Shown here piece after piece: positions 27,412 to 35,157 of a stretch of 64,000 nt of DNA. Each line of letters begins with the position of its first letter. Position 1 is the stretch's first letter. The notes below the pieces were generated by a model. It saw only the letters and a program-made list of their open reading frames with translations. It was not told the DNA's origin and did no database searches. Source of the DNA: Nocardia pseudobrasiliensis NBRC 108224. Lineage in GTDB: Bacteria; Actinomycetota; Actinomycetes; Mycobacteriales; Mycobacteriaceae. The stretch is from the NCBI RefSeq assembly GCF_001613105.1, contig NZ_BDBS01000009.1:1-64000 (forward strand), given 5' to 3'. The position numbers and the translations under genes were made by a program.

Positions 27412-27840
27412 TCAGCCGTTCAGGAAGTAGACGACCTCCCACATATGCCCGTCGGGATCCGCGAAGTAGCCCGCGTAGATTCCCCACGGGCGTTCCAGCG
27501 GGGCCCGGACGATGACGCCGCCCGCCTGCCGCGCGCGTTCCAGCACGCGATCGACATCATCGCGAGCATCCACGAAGTACCCCAGGCTCATCGGTGATCC
27601 GGCGATGCGGTCGGTATCGACACCGGCGTCCTTCGCGAGGTTCTCCCGCGAGTACAGCGACAGAATGAGCCCGCTCTCCAGCGTGAACATCACCGTAGCG
27701 CCGCCCGGATTCCTCTGATCCGCAACATATTCGGTACCGATGATCCCCGGCGAGGACAACCCCAACCCGTCCCGATAGAACCGCAGCGACCGCTCCAGAT
27801 CCGCGACCCCCAGGGTGATCGCGGCAATATCGATCTTCAT
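27412..27840 (-). CDS. VOC (glyoxalase/bleomycin-resistance) family protein
   Basis: 142 residues with two beta-alpha-beta-beta-beta modules: AAITLGVADLERSLRFYRDG and SLGYFVDARDDVDRVLERAR, ending in GYFADPDGHMWEVVYF with the Glu metal ligand. ATG 27840 has AAGGAG 8 nt upstream. The stop lies 2 bp from the PhyH stop (convergent). Probably a small metal-dependent lyase/isomerase or a ligand-sequestering protein. Confidence 0.85.
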   Translation of the reverse strand: MKIDIAAITLGVADLERSLRFYRDGLGLSSPGIIGTEYVADQRNPGGATVMFTLESGLILSLYSRENLAKDAGVDTDRIAGSPMSLGYFVDARDDVDRVLERARQAGGVIVRAPLERPWGIYAGYFADPDGHMWEVVYFLNG

Positions 27841-27910
27841 TGCAAGACTCCTTTCCTCGCGCATCAGTCAACGCCGAGCGCGAGGAGCGGTCTTGAAGAA
27901 ATCGGACGAA

Positions 27911-28288
27911 CTAGGGCGCTTCAGCCAACGACAGGCTGTTTCGATCGGGATGCCATGCGCCGCGAGGCACCTCATCAGCGCCCATGATGTTGAGCCCCGC
28001 ATTGTGCACCAGGATGTCGATCCCCGACTCCCCGTGCGCGCGCAGCCCGGCCTCCAATTCGCCGGTGAGCGAATCGACATCACCGGGAACGCCCAATTCC
28101 GCGCCCACGATGAAGGCCCGGCCACCGGCCCGCTCGATCGCCGCCGCGGTCTCCTTCGCGGCCGCCTCATTACTGCCGTAATGCACCCCGACCAGCGCAC
28201 CGTCGCGGGCCAGCCGTTCGGCGATACCGCGCCCGATACCCCGGCTGCTACCGGTGACCAGCGCGACCTTTCCACTCAGGTCTCCCAT
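27911..28288 (-). pseudogene. Truncated short-chain dehydrogenase/reductase
   Basis: 125 residues from ATG 28288 (AAGGAGGT site). The N-terminal half is intact: GKVALVTGSSRGIGRGIAER (cofactor loop) and ILVHNAGLNIMGADE. The frame then turns into unrelated sequence (VPRGAWHPDRNSLSLAEAP) and stops. The catalytic YxxxK and the C-terminal half, about 120 residues, are missing and not found in other frames. Start and ribosome-binding site survive, so the loss was at the 3' side. Confidence 0.75.
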
Positions 28289-28376
28289 GTCGCTACCTCC
28301 TTACTCGCTCGAGTGGATCGGCCGATCCGGTACGACATCAGGCTAATTCGGCGCATCGACGGTAGGCGGCCAACTT

Positions 28377-29252
28377 CTACCCCGAGACGGCCAATCGGAT
28401 CGAGGCGAGTTTGGCCGGGTCGACGACAATGTGGATGGCGACGATCCGGCCTTCGGCCACCACGAATGCGATGAGCGACAGGGGCGTTCCATCGCCGCGC
28501 CACGACATATGTCCCGGAAGGCCGTCCACCAGCACGGGCCGATGCCGCGCGACCTCGCCGGAGAACATGCGGGCCCCGGCCGCGACCTCGGTCGCGCCCA
28601 GCGTGACCACCACGCCGCCGGGGGTATCGACGGTCAACTTCACATTCGGGTCCAGCACCCGCAACAATGCCTCGAAATCACCACTCAGCGCGGCCGCGCG
28701 AAACGCTCGAACCACCTCGCGCCCGGCACGATCCGCGCCCATCGGCCGTTCCGCCACCCGGACCTTGCGCCGCGCGCGACTGGCGATCATCTTGGCCGCA
28801 TCGGCGGATTTGCCCAGAATCTGGCCGATCTCGTGGAACGAGACGCCGAACATATCGTGCAGCACCAGCGCCAGCCGCTCCCCCGGGGCGAGAGAATCGA
28901 GTACGACCAGCAGCGCGAGGCCGACCGAATCGGCCAGCGCCACTTGCTCATCCGGCGTCGGATCGTCATCGGGCGTCACCACGAACTCCGAAAACTCACT
29001 CCCATAGGAGGTTTCGGGGCGGGCCTGACGAGAGCGCAGCAGATCCAAGCTGATTCGACCGACGACGGTGGTCAACCAACCCGCCACATTGTCGATGGCC
29101 GCCGCGTCCTGGCGGACCAGGCGCATCCACGCCTCCTGGACGACATCCTCGGCGTCGGCGTGCGAGCCCAGCACGCGGTACGCGACGGCGCGCAGCCGAT
29201 CGCGCTGGGCCTCGAACACCTCGGCCATGACGCCGGACGAGCGGGCGGTCAC
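28377..29252 (-). CDS. ECF sigma factor with SnoaL-like C-terminus (SigJ type)
   Basis: 291 residues. Region 2 is LRAVAYRVLGSHADAEDVVQ with EAWMRLV, region 4 is LVLHDMFGVSFHEIGQILGK. A C-terminal SnoaL/NTF2-like domain of about 110 residues follows (VRAFRAAALSGDFEALLRVL, TLGATEVAAGARMF), as in SigJ and ECF41. In these sigma factors the extra domain controls activity in place of an anti-sigma factor. GTG 29252 overlaps the stop of the upstream VOC gene (GTGA), so the two are translationally coupled. A second start, ATG 29228, is also possible. Confidence 0.88.
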   Translation of the reverse strand: MTARSSGVMAEVFEAQRDRLRAVAYRVLGSHADAEDVVQEAWMRLVRQDAAAIDNVAGWLTTVVGRISLDLLRSRQARPETSYGSEFSEFVVTPDDDPTPDEQVALADSVGLALLVVLDSLAPGERLALVLHDMFGVSFHEIGQILGKSADAAKMIASRARRKVRVAERPMGADRAGREVVRAFRAAALSGDFEALLRVLDPNVKLTVDTPGGVVVTLGATEVAAGARMFSGEVARHRPVLVDGLPGHMSWRGDGTPLSLIAFVVAEGRIVAIHIVVDPAKLASIRLAVSG

Positions 29253-29611
29253 CGCTTGGACTGCTCACGCAGCGAGATCAGATTGCCGTCCGGATCCCGC
29301 GCCCCGATCCGCACGCCGAACGGATAGTCCTCGGGTTCGGATCGATCGAACGCGACGCCGCGCTGCCGCATGACCTCGAAATCCTTTCGCAGATCCTCGG
29401 ATTCGAGAACGATCGGGCCGGGCTCGGCACCGGCCGCGTGCGGCCAGAGGATGATCTGCGCCGCATTGCCGGGAACGCCGACGGTGAGGAAACGTCCCTC
29501 GGGTCCGGTGACGTCGATCCGCTTCTCCAGGCCGAGCCTTTCGGTGTAGAACTCCAGCGCGCGGTCCTGATCGGTGACGTAGATCGTCACGAACATGATG
29601 TCTGTCAGCAT
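29249..29611 (-). CDS. VOC family protein coupled to the SigJ-type sigma factor
   Basis: 120 residues: FVTIYVTDQDRALEFYTERL, AAQIILWPH and IGARDPDGNLISLREQ with the final Glu-like metal position replaced by Ser-Leu-Arg context, so metal binding is uncertain. ATG 29611 has GGAGAA 6 nt upstream. It overlaps the sigma-factor start, and small proteins (VOC, carboxymuconolactone decarboxylase or DoxX families) often sit beside ECF41/SigJ genes. Confidence 0.83.
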   Translation of the reverse strand: MLTDIMFVTIYVTDQDRALEFYTERLGLEKRIDVTGPEGRFLTVGVPGNAAQIILWPHAAGAEPGPIVLESEDLRKDFEVMRQRGVAFDRSEPEDYPFGVRIGARDPDGNLISLREQSKR

Positions 29612-29670
29612 CCTGCTTCTCCATTCACTCACCGATACGACGAGCGCCGAACCGAAAAGGTAACAGTTGG

Positions 29671-29676
29671 TAGGTT
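29671..29676 (+). promoter_or_regulatory. -10 box of a probable leaderless promoter (LLM oxidoreductase)
   Basis: TAGGTT ends 6 nt before ATG 29683. No Shine-Dalgarno sequence is present. Confidence 0.5.
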
Positions 29677-29682
29677 GGGCCG

Positions 29683-30558
29683 ATGGGAAGCGGTTTTCGG
29701 TTCGGTGTGGCCATGACCTCCTCGGGTTCCCGGGACGACTGGATCGAGAAGTGCCGCCGGGCAGAGGGATTCGGTTATGACGTGATCGGCGTCCCCGACC
29801 ATCTGGGCATGACCGCCCCCTTCCCCGCGCTGATCGTGGCCGCCGAGGCGACACAGCATGTGCGGCTCAACACATTCGTGCTCAACGCCCCCTTCTACGA
29901 CCCGACGCTACTGGCCCGCGAGGTGGCGACGGTCGACCAACTGACCGGCGGCCGAGTCGAACTGGGCCTCGGCGCGGGTTGGGTTCGGGCCGAATTCGAC
30001 GCCGCGAACATCCCGTTCCTCACCGGCGGCCAACGCGTCGCCCACGTCGCGCAGACCGCCGCCACCCTGCGACGCCTGTTCGCCGACCCCGCCTACCGTC
30101 CCCGCCCGACCCAGCCCGGCGGCCCGCCCCTGCTCATCGCCGGATGGGGCGAGCGCATGCTGCGCACCGCGGCCGAGCACGCCGACATCATCGCCCTCAC
30201 CGCGGCCGCAACCGCCGACGACGGCCGCATGATCCTGGCGACCCAGGCCGAGACCGCGAACCGCATCGCCCGTATACGAACGCTCCTGGGCCCCCGCTCC
30301 GACACCACCGACATCAATCTCGTGATCCAGGCACTGCTCGCCCCGCACGAAAACGAATCGGCTCTCGCACCACTGGCCCGATACCTGACGATGGGCAAGG
30401 ACACCGACCTCGAGGACTACCCGGCCCTGCTCGTCGGCACGCCGCACCACATGGCCGACCAACTCCGCCACCGCCGCGAAACCTACGGCATCGACTACAT
30501 CACCGTCCTGGAACGCAATATGGCGAAATTCGCCCCTATCCTCGAGCTCTTGCGCTGA
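29683..30558 (+). CDS. LLM-class flavin/F420-dependent oxidoreductase
   Basis: 291 residues of the luciferase-like TIM barrel: FRFGVAMTSSGSRDDWIEKC, FGYDVIGVPDHLGM, DQLTGGRVELGLGAGWVRAE and PPLLIAGWGERMLRTAAEHA. The GLGAGW segment and the F420-type architecture fit the F420-dependent branch common in mycolic-acid bacteria. The substrate is unknown. It ends 13 bp from the convergent aspartyl-tRNA synthetase gene. Confidence 0.86.
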   Translation: MGSGFRFGVAMTSSGSRDDWIEKCRRAEGFGYDVIGVPDHLGMTAPFPALIVAAEATQHVRLNTFVLNAPFYDPTLLAREVATVDQLTGGRVELGLGAGWVRAEFDAANIPFLTGGQRVAHVAQTAATLRRLFADPAYRPRPTQPGGPPLLIAGWGERMLRTAAEHADIIALTAAATADDGRMILATQAETANRIARIRTLLGPRSDTTDINLVIQALLAPHENESALAPLARYLTMGKDTDLEDYPALLVGTPHHMADQLRHRRETYGIDYITVLERNMAKFAPILELLR

Positions 30559-30571
30559 GCCGCAACGACTC

Positions 30572-31858
30572 TCACGGCTGGATCCGGTGGATGTCGCGAG
30601 GGAACAACGCCGCGTAGCGAATGTTGTCCGCCCGCAGCAGGCGTGCGATGAGGCGTTCCAGACCGATCGCGAAACCGCCGTGCGGCGGCATACCGTGCGC
30701 CATCGCCTCCAGATAGGACGAGTACTGCTCCGGACGCTCGCCGCGCGCGGCCAGTGCCGCGAGGTAGTCGGCGTGGCGGTGCAGGCGTTGCCCGCCGGTG
30801 ACGAGTTCGAGTCCCCGGAACAGCAGATCGAAGGAGTTCGTCCAGCGTGGGTCGCCGGGCTGCGGATGGGTGTAGAACGGCCGTTTCGCGGCCGGATATC
30901 CCTCGACGGCAAGGAAATCCGAGCCGAATTCCGCCTGCGCCCATTTCCCCAGCGCGCGTTCGTGTTCCGGCGCGAGGTCGGGTTCGGCGGGGTCGGCCCC
31001 GACGAGTTCGAGAGCCTCGGCGAAGTGCACGACCGGGATGGCCTCCGGCACGCGCGGCAGTTCGACGCCCAGGGTTTCCACCGCGCCGCCCGCCGTGTCA
31101 CCGATGCGGCCGATCATCACGGCCAGGGTGTCGCGCAGCAGCGCCAGCACGTCGCGATGATCGTCGATGAAGCCGAATTCGACATCCAGGGAGAGGTATT
31201 CGGACAGATGCCGCGCGGTGTCGTGCGGTTCGGCGCGAAAGACCGGCCCGACCTCGTAGACCCGTTCGAAGACCCCGACGAGGATCTGTTTGTAGAGCTG
31301 CGGGGATTGGGCGAGGTAGGCGGGTGTGCCGAAATAGTCCAGGGGGAATGCGTTCGCACCGGATTCGGAGGACTGCGCGACGATCTTCGGGGTCGCGACC
31401 TCGGTGAATCCGATGCCGTCGAGATGCCCGCGAAATCCCGCCAGCGCGGCCGCCGCGATCGTCCACACCGCCCGGCGCGCTGGGTGACGCCAGGTCAGCG
31501 CCGCGTGGTCGAGCACTGTCGGCAATGTCGCGCTGAGCGTGGGCCGCCACAGTTCGACGGGTTGCCGCCCAGCCGGTGCACCGAGCGCCGTGATCATCGG
31601 ATCGATGATTTCGACACCGCCGGGCGCTTTCTCGCTGGCGACCAACGCGCCGGTGACACGCACGACGGTCTCCTCCGGCAGCGCCGCCGCCTGCGCACGT
31701 ATCGCGGGATCGGTCACGACGACCTGCGCGAATCCGGAGCGGTCGCGAATCACGACGAAGGTGACGGTCGCGAGTTGTCGACGCCGATGGATCCATCCCT
31801 CGACGGTGACCACTTCATCGAGTGCGCGAGTCAAGCTCGAACAAAGGCTGCGTGGCAT
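30572..31858 (-). CDS. aspS2: Archaeal-type aspartyl-tRNA synthetase (AspRS2), T-box controlled
   Basis: 428 residues, much shorter than the ~590-residue bacterial AspRS, and it lacks the GAD insertion. An OB-fold anticodon domain (VEGWIHRRRQLATVTFVVIR) precedes the class II core: motif 2 FRAEPHDTARHLSEYLSLDV and motif 3 PPHGGFAIGLERLIARLL. His24 of GWIH and Pro79 of SEKAP fall where non-discriminating AspRS2 enzymes have His and Pro, so it may form both Asp-tRNA-Asp and Asp-tRNA-Asn (inference from memory of the family). Nocardia-type genomes normally carry a long AspRS too, which would make this a second copy. The SD AGAGGTGA lies inside a T-box leader. Confidence 0.88.
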   Translation of the reverse strand: MPRSLCSSLTRALDEVVTVEGWIHRRRQLATVTFVVIRDRSGFAQVVVTDPAIRAQAAALPEETVVRVTGALVASEKAPGGVEIIDPMITALGAPAGRQPVELWRPTLSATLPTVLDHAALTWRHPARRAVWTIAAAALAGFRGHLDGIGFTEVATPKIVAQSSESGANAFPLDYFGTPAYLAQSPQLYKQILVGVFERVYEVGPVFRAEPHDTARHLSEYLSLDVEFGFIDDHRDVLALLRDTLAVMIGRIGDTAGGAVETLGVELPRVPEAIPVVHFAEALELVGADPAEPDLAPEHERALGKWAQAEFGSDFLAVEGYPAAKRPFYTHPQPGDPRWTNSFDLLFRGLELVTGGQRLHRHADYLAALAARGERPEQYSSYLEAMAHGMPPHGGFAIGLERLIARLLRADNIRYAALFPRDIHRIQP

Positions 31859-32050
31859 GAGGCTCACCTCTGGTTGCTGTCCCCGGGAGGTGTGGGCGAT
31901 CGGGTTCGTCGCGGTGCCACCACACCTTCGCGGCGAATCGCCGCCTCTGCGGTCGGTTTTCGATCGGCGACCAACCGATGCGGCTCGAGGTTCGTCACAC
32001 CCGTCGCAGCCGACTGGGCCCAACATATCTCCGACGACCGGTCGAGCGCA
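31859..32050 (-). promoter_or_regulatory. T-box riboswitch, translational type, GAC (Asp) specifier
   Basis: Read on the minus strand. Stem I closes by GCTCGA/TCGAGC (32042-32047 with 31983-31988), with an apical helix GTTGGGCC/GGCTgCGAC and the loop GTGT-GAC-GAACC holding specifier GAC (31994-31996). A hairpin ATCGG/CCGAT follows, then stem III GCGGCgattcGCCGC (31930-31944). The antisequestrator is complete: AGGTGTGG, T-box bulge TGGCACC, GCGA, 9-nt loop, TCGC, CCACACCT (31888-31927). The same CCACACCTC segment (plus 31887-31892) can instead pair with the SD GAGGTG (31865-31870) and close it. Uncharged tRNA-Asp would therefore open translation of aspS2. Stem I is short, as in actinobacterial ileS T-boxes. 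Confidence 0.9.
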
Positions 32051-32059
32051 TCCGGATTT

Positions 32060-32650
32060 TCACGCCGACCGAGACACCGCGTCGAGCAGGGCCGTCGCGG
32101 CGGCTCGTGCGTGCCGGAGGCAGGCGGGGTCGTCGAGGACCATCGAGCGGCTGGCCGCGCCGTCGGCGAGGATGGCGAGTTGTTCGGCCAGGGGTCGGGG
32201 GGGGGTGACTTCGAGGGTGGACAGCAGGTCGGTCAATAGGTCGGAAAGGCGGCGTTTCTGGGTGGCCGCGTAGCGGTGAACCGCACTGTTCGGGTCGGGG
32301 AATTCGGCTGCTGCGGCGACGAAGGGGCACCCGCGGATCGGGGCGGTTCCTCGGGCCGGGGGCGTGAACAGGGCCAGGATTCGTTCGCGCGGAGCCAGAT
32401 CCTCTCGGCGTAGTACGCCCTCCATGGTCTGCCCGGATTCGAGCAGATGCTCGAGGTAGGCGACGACGAGTTCGTCCTTGTTCGAAAAGTGCGTGTACAG
32501 GGTGCGTTTGGAGACGGGAGCGGCGGCGGCGACCTGTTCCATACCGGTCGCGGTGATCCCCTGCGATTCGAACAGCGCGGTGGCCGCGGCGAGGACGCGC
32601 TCTCGGCCGCCCCGGCCGCGGCGACGTCGGATCGTCTGCTCCTCACTCAT
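32060..32650 (-). CDS. TetR-family repressor
   Basis: 196 residues from ATG 32650. HTH: RERVLAAATALFESQGITAT and VSKRTLYTHFSNKDELVVAY. The C-terminal domain has PIRGCPFVAAAAEFPDPNSA, the pattern of the YxaF/AcrR-like TetR_C group. TATGCT lies 6 nt before the ATG and there is no Shine-Dalgarno sequence. It diverges from the nitroreductase gene, with a TATGTATACATA palindrome between them. Its stop is about 10 bp before the T-box leader on the same strand, so read-through into aspS2 is possible. Confidence 0.87.
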   Translation of the reverse strand: MSEEQTIRRRRGRGGRERVLAAATALFESQGITATGMEQVAAAAPVSKRTLYTHFSNKDELVVAYLEHLLESGQTMEGVLRREDLAPRERILALFTPPARGTAPIRGCPFVAAAAEFPDPNSAVHRYAATQKRRLSDLLTDLLSTLEVTPPRPLAEQLAILADGAASRSMVLDDPACLRHARAAATALLDAVSRSA

Positions 32651-32656
32651 CCCTAA

Positions 32657-32662
32657 AGCATA
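32657..32662 (-). promoter_or_regulatory. -10 box of a probable leaderless promoter (TetR gene)
   Basis: TATGCT on the minus strand, 6 nt before ATG 32650. Confidence 0.5.
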
Positions 32663-32719
32663 CGGCACTGTTTACTTAATGAGTACGCGGTGCTAGCCTG
32701 CCAACGTTATGTAAACGAA

Positions 32720-32731
32720 TATGTATACATA
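32720..32731. promoter_or_regulatory. Palindrome between TetR and nitroreductase genes
   Basis: TATGTATACATA is a perfect 12-bp palindrome immediately before the ribosome-binding site (AAGGAT) of the nitroreductase gene. It is a candidate operator for the divergent TetR protein. Confidence 0.45.
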
Positions 32732-32741
32732 AGGATCAGCC

Positions 32742-33425
32742 TTGACCGCACCAGACATCCGCCCCGAATACGCCGAGCGATTGATCCGCTCCCGAAAAGC
32801 CGTACGCGCCTTCCGGTCCGATCCGATCCCGGACCACACCATGCGAGCGATCTTCGCCCTGGCGGGTACGGCCCCCTCCAACTCCAACACCCAGCCCTGG
32901 ACCGTCCACGTGGTCAGCGGAGCCGCCCGCGACCGACTCAGTGAGGCACTGCTGGAAGCCCACGCCCACCAACGCCTCTCGGTGGACTTCCCCTACCGCG
33001 ACGAGCACTACAACGACCTGCACCGACAGCGTCGCCGCGACTTCGGCGAAAGCATGTACGCCGCACTGGGTATCGCCCGTGACGACCTCCCGGCCCGCGC
33101 CGCGCACAACGCCGAAAGCCTCCGCTTCTACGGCGCACCCCACGTCGCCCTGCTGTGCGCCCCCGCCGACGCGGACGCCCGCATGACCGCCGACATCGGC
33201 ATGTACGGCCAAACCCTGCTCCTGGCCATGACCGCCTACGGCATCGCCAGCTGCCCCCAGGGCCTATTGGGCTTCTACGGCAACACGATCCGAGAGACTC
33301 TGCACATCCGCGACACCAAGGTCCTGTTCGGCGTCTCCTTCGGATACGCCCGCGACCAGGCTCCGGTCAACAACCTCGCCATTCCCCGCGCGGCGCTCCA
33401 CGAGACCACCAGATTCCACGACTGA
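32742..33425 (+). CDS. Nitroreductase-family FMN oxidoreductase
   Basis: 227 residues. The FMN-binding N-terminus is LIRSRKAVRAFRSDPIPDHT, followed by LAGTAPSNSNTQPWTVHVVS. The second half has GMYGQTLLLAMTAYGIASCP and FGVSFGYARDQAPVNNL. It reduces nitro groups, quinones or enones with NAD(P)H. Start is TTG 32742 with AAGGAT 7 nt upstream, and no ATG fits better. Probably repressed by the divergent TetR protein. Confidence 0.88.
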   Translation: MTAPDIRPEYAERLIRSRKAVRAFRSDPIPDHTMRAIFALAGTAPSNSNTQPWTVHVVSGAARDRLSEALLEAHAHQRLSVDFPYRDEHYNDLHRQRRRDFGESMYAALGIARDDLPARAAHNAESLRFYGAPHVALLCAPADADARMTADIGMYGQTLLLAMTAYGIASCPQGLLGFYGNTIRETLHIRDTKVLFGVSFGYARDQAPVNNLAIPRAALHETTRFHD

Positions 33426-33545
33426 CGCTCCGGTTGATCCGATTTGCCGCGTGTCGCCACCCCTGAACGCCGACACCGACGTCCGTACGCCGCTCATGGC
33501 GCGGCCACTGCTGTGGACCGCGCGCCGTGACGGCACACTTGTGGC

Positions 33546-34148
33546 ATGGAGATCACTTCGGCCGTCGGGGCGGTTCTCGGCGCGTTCGGATTGTCGGGCG
33601 CGGCGGGGCTCAATGCCTGGCTACCGCTGCTGGTGGTCGGCGTGGCCGATCGGTTCGGATGGATTGATCTCGGCGACTCCTACGGGTGGCTGTCCTCGAC
33701 TCCCGCGCTGATCGCCATCGCCGTGCTGTTCATCCTGGACCTCGTCGGCGACAAGGTTCCGGCGTTGGATTCGGTGCTGCATGCCATCGGAGCCCTCGTG
33801 GCGCCGGCCTCCGGGGCGATCCTGTTCACCGCCGAGTCCAGTCTGTCCGCACATCTGCCGCCCGCCGTCGCCGCGGTGCTCGGTGCGGTCACCGCGGGCA
33901 GCGTGCACGCCGGGCGAGCCGTGGCGCGGCCGTTCGTGACGGGAACCACTGCGGGCGTGGGCAATCCGGTGGTGTCGACCGTCGAGGACGGCGTCTCGCT
34001 CGCGCTCACGGTCCTGGCCTTGGCGGTACCGGTGGCGGCCTTCGTGGCGATCCTGATCCTGCTGACAGCGCTGGGCTGGTTGGCATTGCGCGCGACCCGC
34101 TGGCTGCGCAACAGACGCGGACGTGAGCCGGGCCGAACCCGACCGTGA
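33546..34148 (+). CDS. DUF4126 membrane protein
   Basis: 200 residues with four or five membrane helices: GAVLGAFGLSGAAGLNAWLP, LIAIAVLFILDLVGDKVPAL, AVAAVLGAVTAGSVHAGRAV and ALTVLALAVPVAAFVAILIL. The ends fit the DUF4126 family, whose function is unknown. The C-terminal tail is Arg-rich (WLRNRRGREPGRTRP). A weak CACACT box lies 6 nt before ATG 33546, fitting leaderless expression. Confidence 0.78.
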   Translation: MEITSAVGAVLGAFGLSGAAGLNAWLPLLVVGVADRFGWIDLGDSYGWLSSTPALIAIAVLFILDLVGDKVPALDSVLHAIGALVAPASGAILFTAESSLSAHLPPAVAAVLGAVTAGSVHAGRAVARPFVTGTTAGVGNPVVSTVEDGVSLALTVLALAVPVAAFVAILILLTALGWLALRATRWLRNRRGREPGRTRP

Positions 34149-34221
34149 TCGAACTCGCCGGACGCGTCCGACGAATTCGCGAAATCCCGCTGTTCGACGC
34201 CTCGGCCGGCACAATGTAGCG

Positions 34222-35103
34222 ATGCGATCATTTGCCCGAATGATGCTGGCCGCCGTCGCCGGAGTGCTGATCGGGACGGGCCAGGCCGCCGCCGTACCCG
34301 CCTGGTTGTCCCCGGAACCACCCGATGTGCAGGCCCCGCAGGCGGCGCTGGCCGACGGGAACACCGGCGCGATCCGCTGGTCGCGCGAGGCGAATACGCC
34401 CGTCCCGATCGCCAGCATCACCAAGGTGATGACCGCGCTGGTCGTATTGAACTCCGGCGATATCGATCGCACTATCACTGTGCCGCAAGGGATCATCGAC
34501 TACGACCGCAAATACGGTGCGAGCACGGCCGATCTGGTCCCGGGCGAGGTGCTCACCGCGCGCGAGCTGCTGTACGCGCTGCTGCTGCCGTCCGGCTGCG
34601 ACGCCGCCTACACCCTCGCTGAGGCCTACGGACCCGGCCGTGGCGAATTCATCGCCAAGATGAACGACACCGCACGCCAACTCGGTATGGCCGGAACGCA
34701 TTTCAGCGATCCCAGCGGACTGCCCGACCCGACCGACTACTCCACCTATTCCACCCCCACCGACCTGGTCACCCTCGGCCTGCGCGCGATGAGCCAGCCG
34801 CTGTTCCGCGATATCGTCCGCCAGCAGAGCCACCACCTGCCCGCGGCCCCCGGCCACCGCGATCACGTCTGGGAAACCACGAATTTGCTGCTGCACGACT
34901 ATCCCGGCACCGTCGGCATCAAGACCGGCTCCACCGACGCCGCGGGCACCTGCCTGCTGTTCGAGGCGGTCCGATTGGGCCAGCCCCTGATCGGCGTGGT
35001 CCTGCACAGCTCCCCCGACAGCGACGTCGCCGCACAACGCGACGCCGAGCACATGCTGAACTGGGGCTTCGGACCGATTCTGAGCGCGCTGCCGATCGGT
35101 TAG
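34222..35103 (+). CDS. D-alanyl-D-alanine carboxypeptidase (peptidase S11)
   Basis: 293 residues with a signal peptide (MMLAAVAGVLIGTGQAAAVP). All three active-site motifs are present: SITK (in IASITKVMTAL), SGC (LLPSGCDAA) and KTG (VGIKTGSTDAAG). It trims peptidoglycan stem peptides outside the membrane. It lacks the C-terminal anchor of longer DacA-type enzymes. Start ATG 34222 is set by the signal peptide. CACAAT 6 nt upstream could be its -10. Confidence 0.9.
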   Translation: MRSFARMMLAAVAGVLIGTGQAAAVPAWLSPEPPDVQAPQAALADGNTGAIRWSREANTPVPIASITKVMTALVVLNSGDIDRTITVPQGIIDYDRKYGASTADLVPGEVLTARELLYALLLPSGCDAAYTLAEAYGPGRGEFIAKMNDTARQLGMAGTHFSDPSGLPDPTDYSTYSTPTDLVTLGLRAMSQPLFRDIVRQQSHHLPAAPGHRDHVWETTNLLLHDYPGTVGIKTGSTDAAGTCLLFEAVRLGQPLIGVVLHSSPDSDVAAQRDAEHMLNWGFGPILSALPIG

Positions 35104-35157
35104 GCGCTCGCCCGCACCGGTCGACAGGCTCGCGCGCGTCGCTTAACTTCGGATGCC

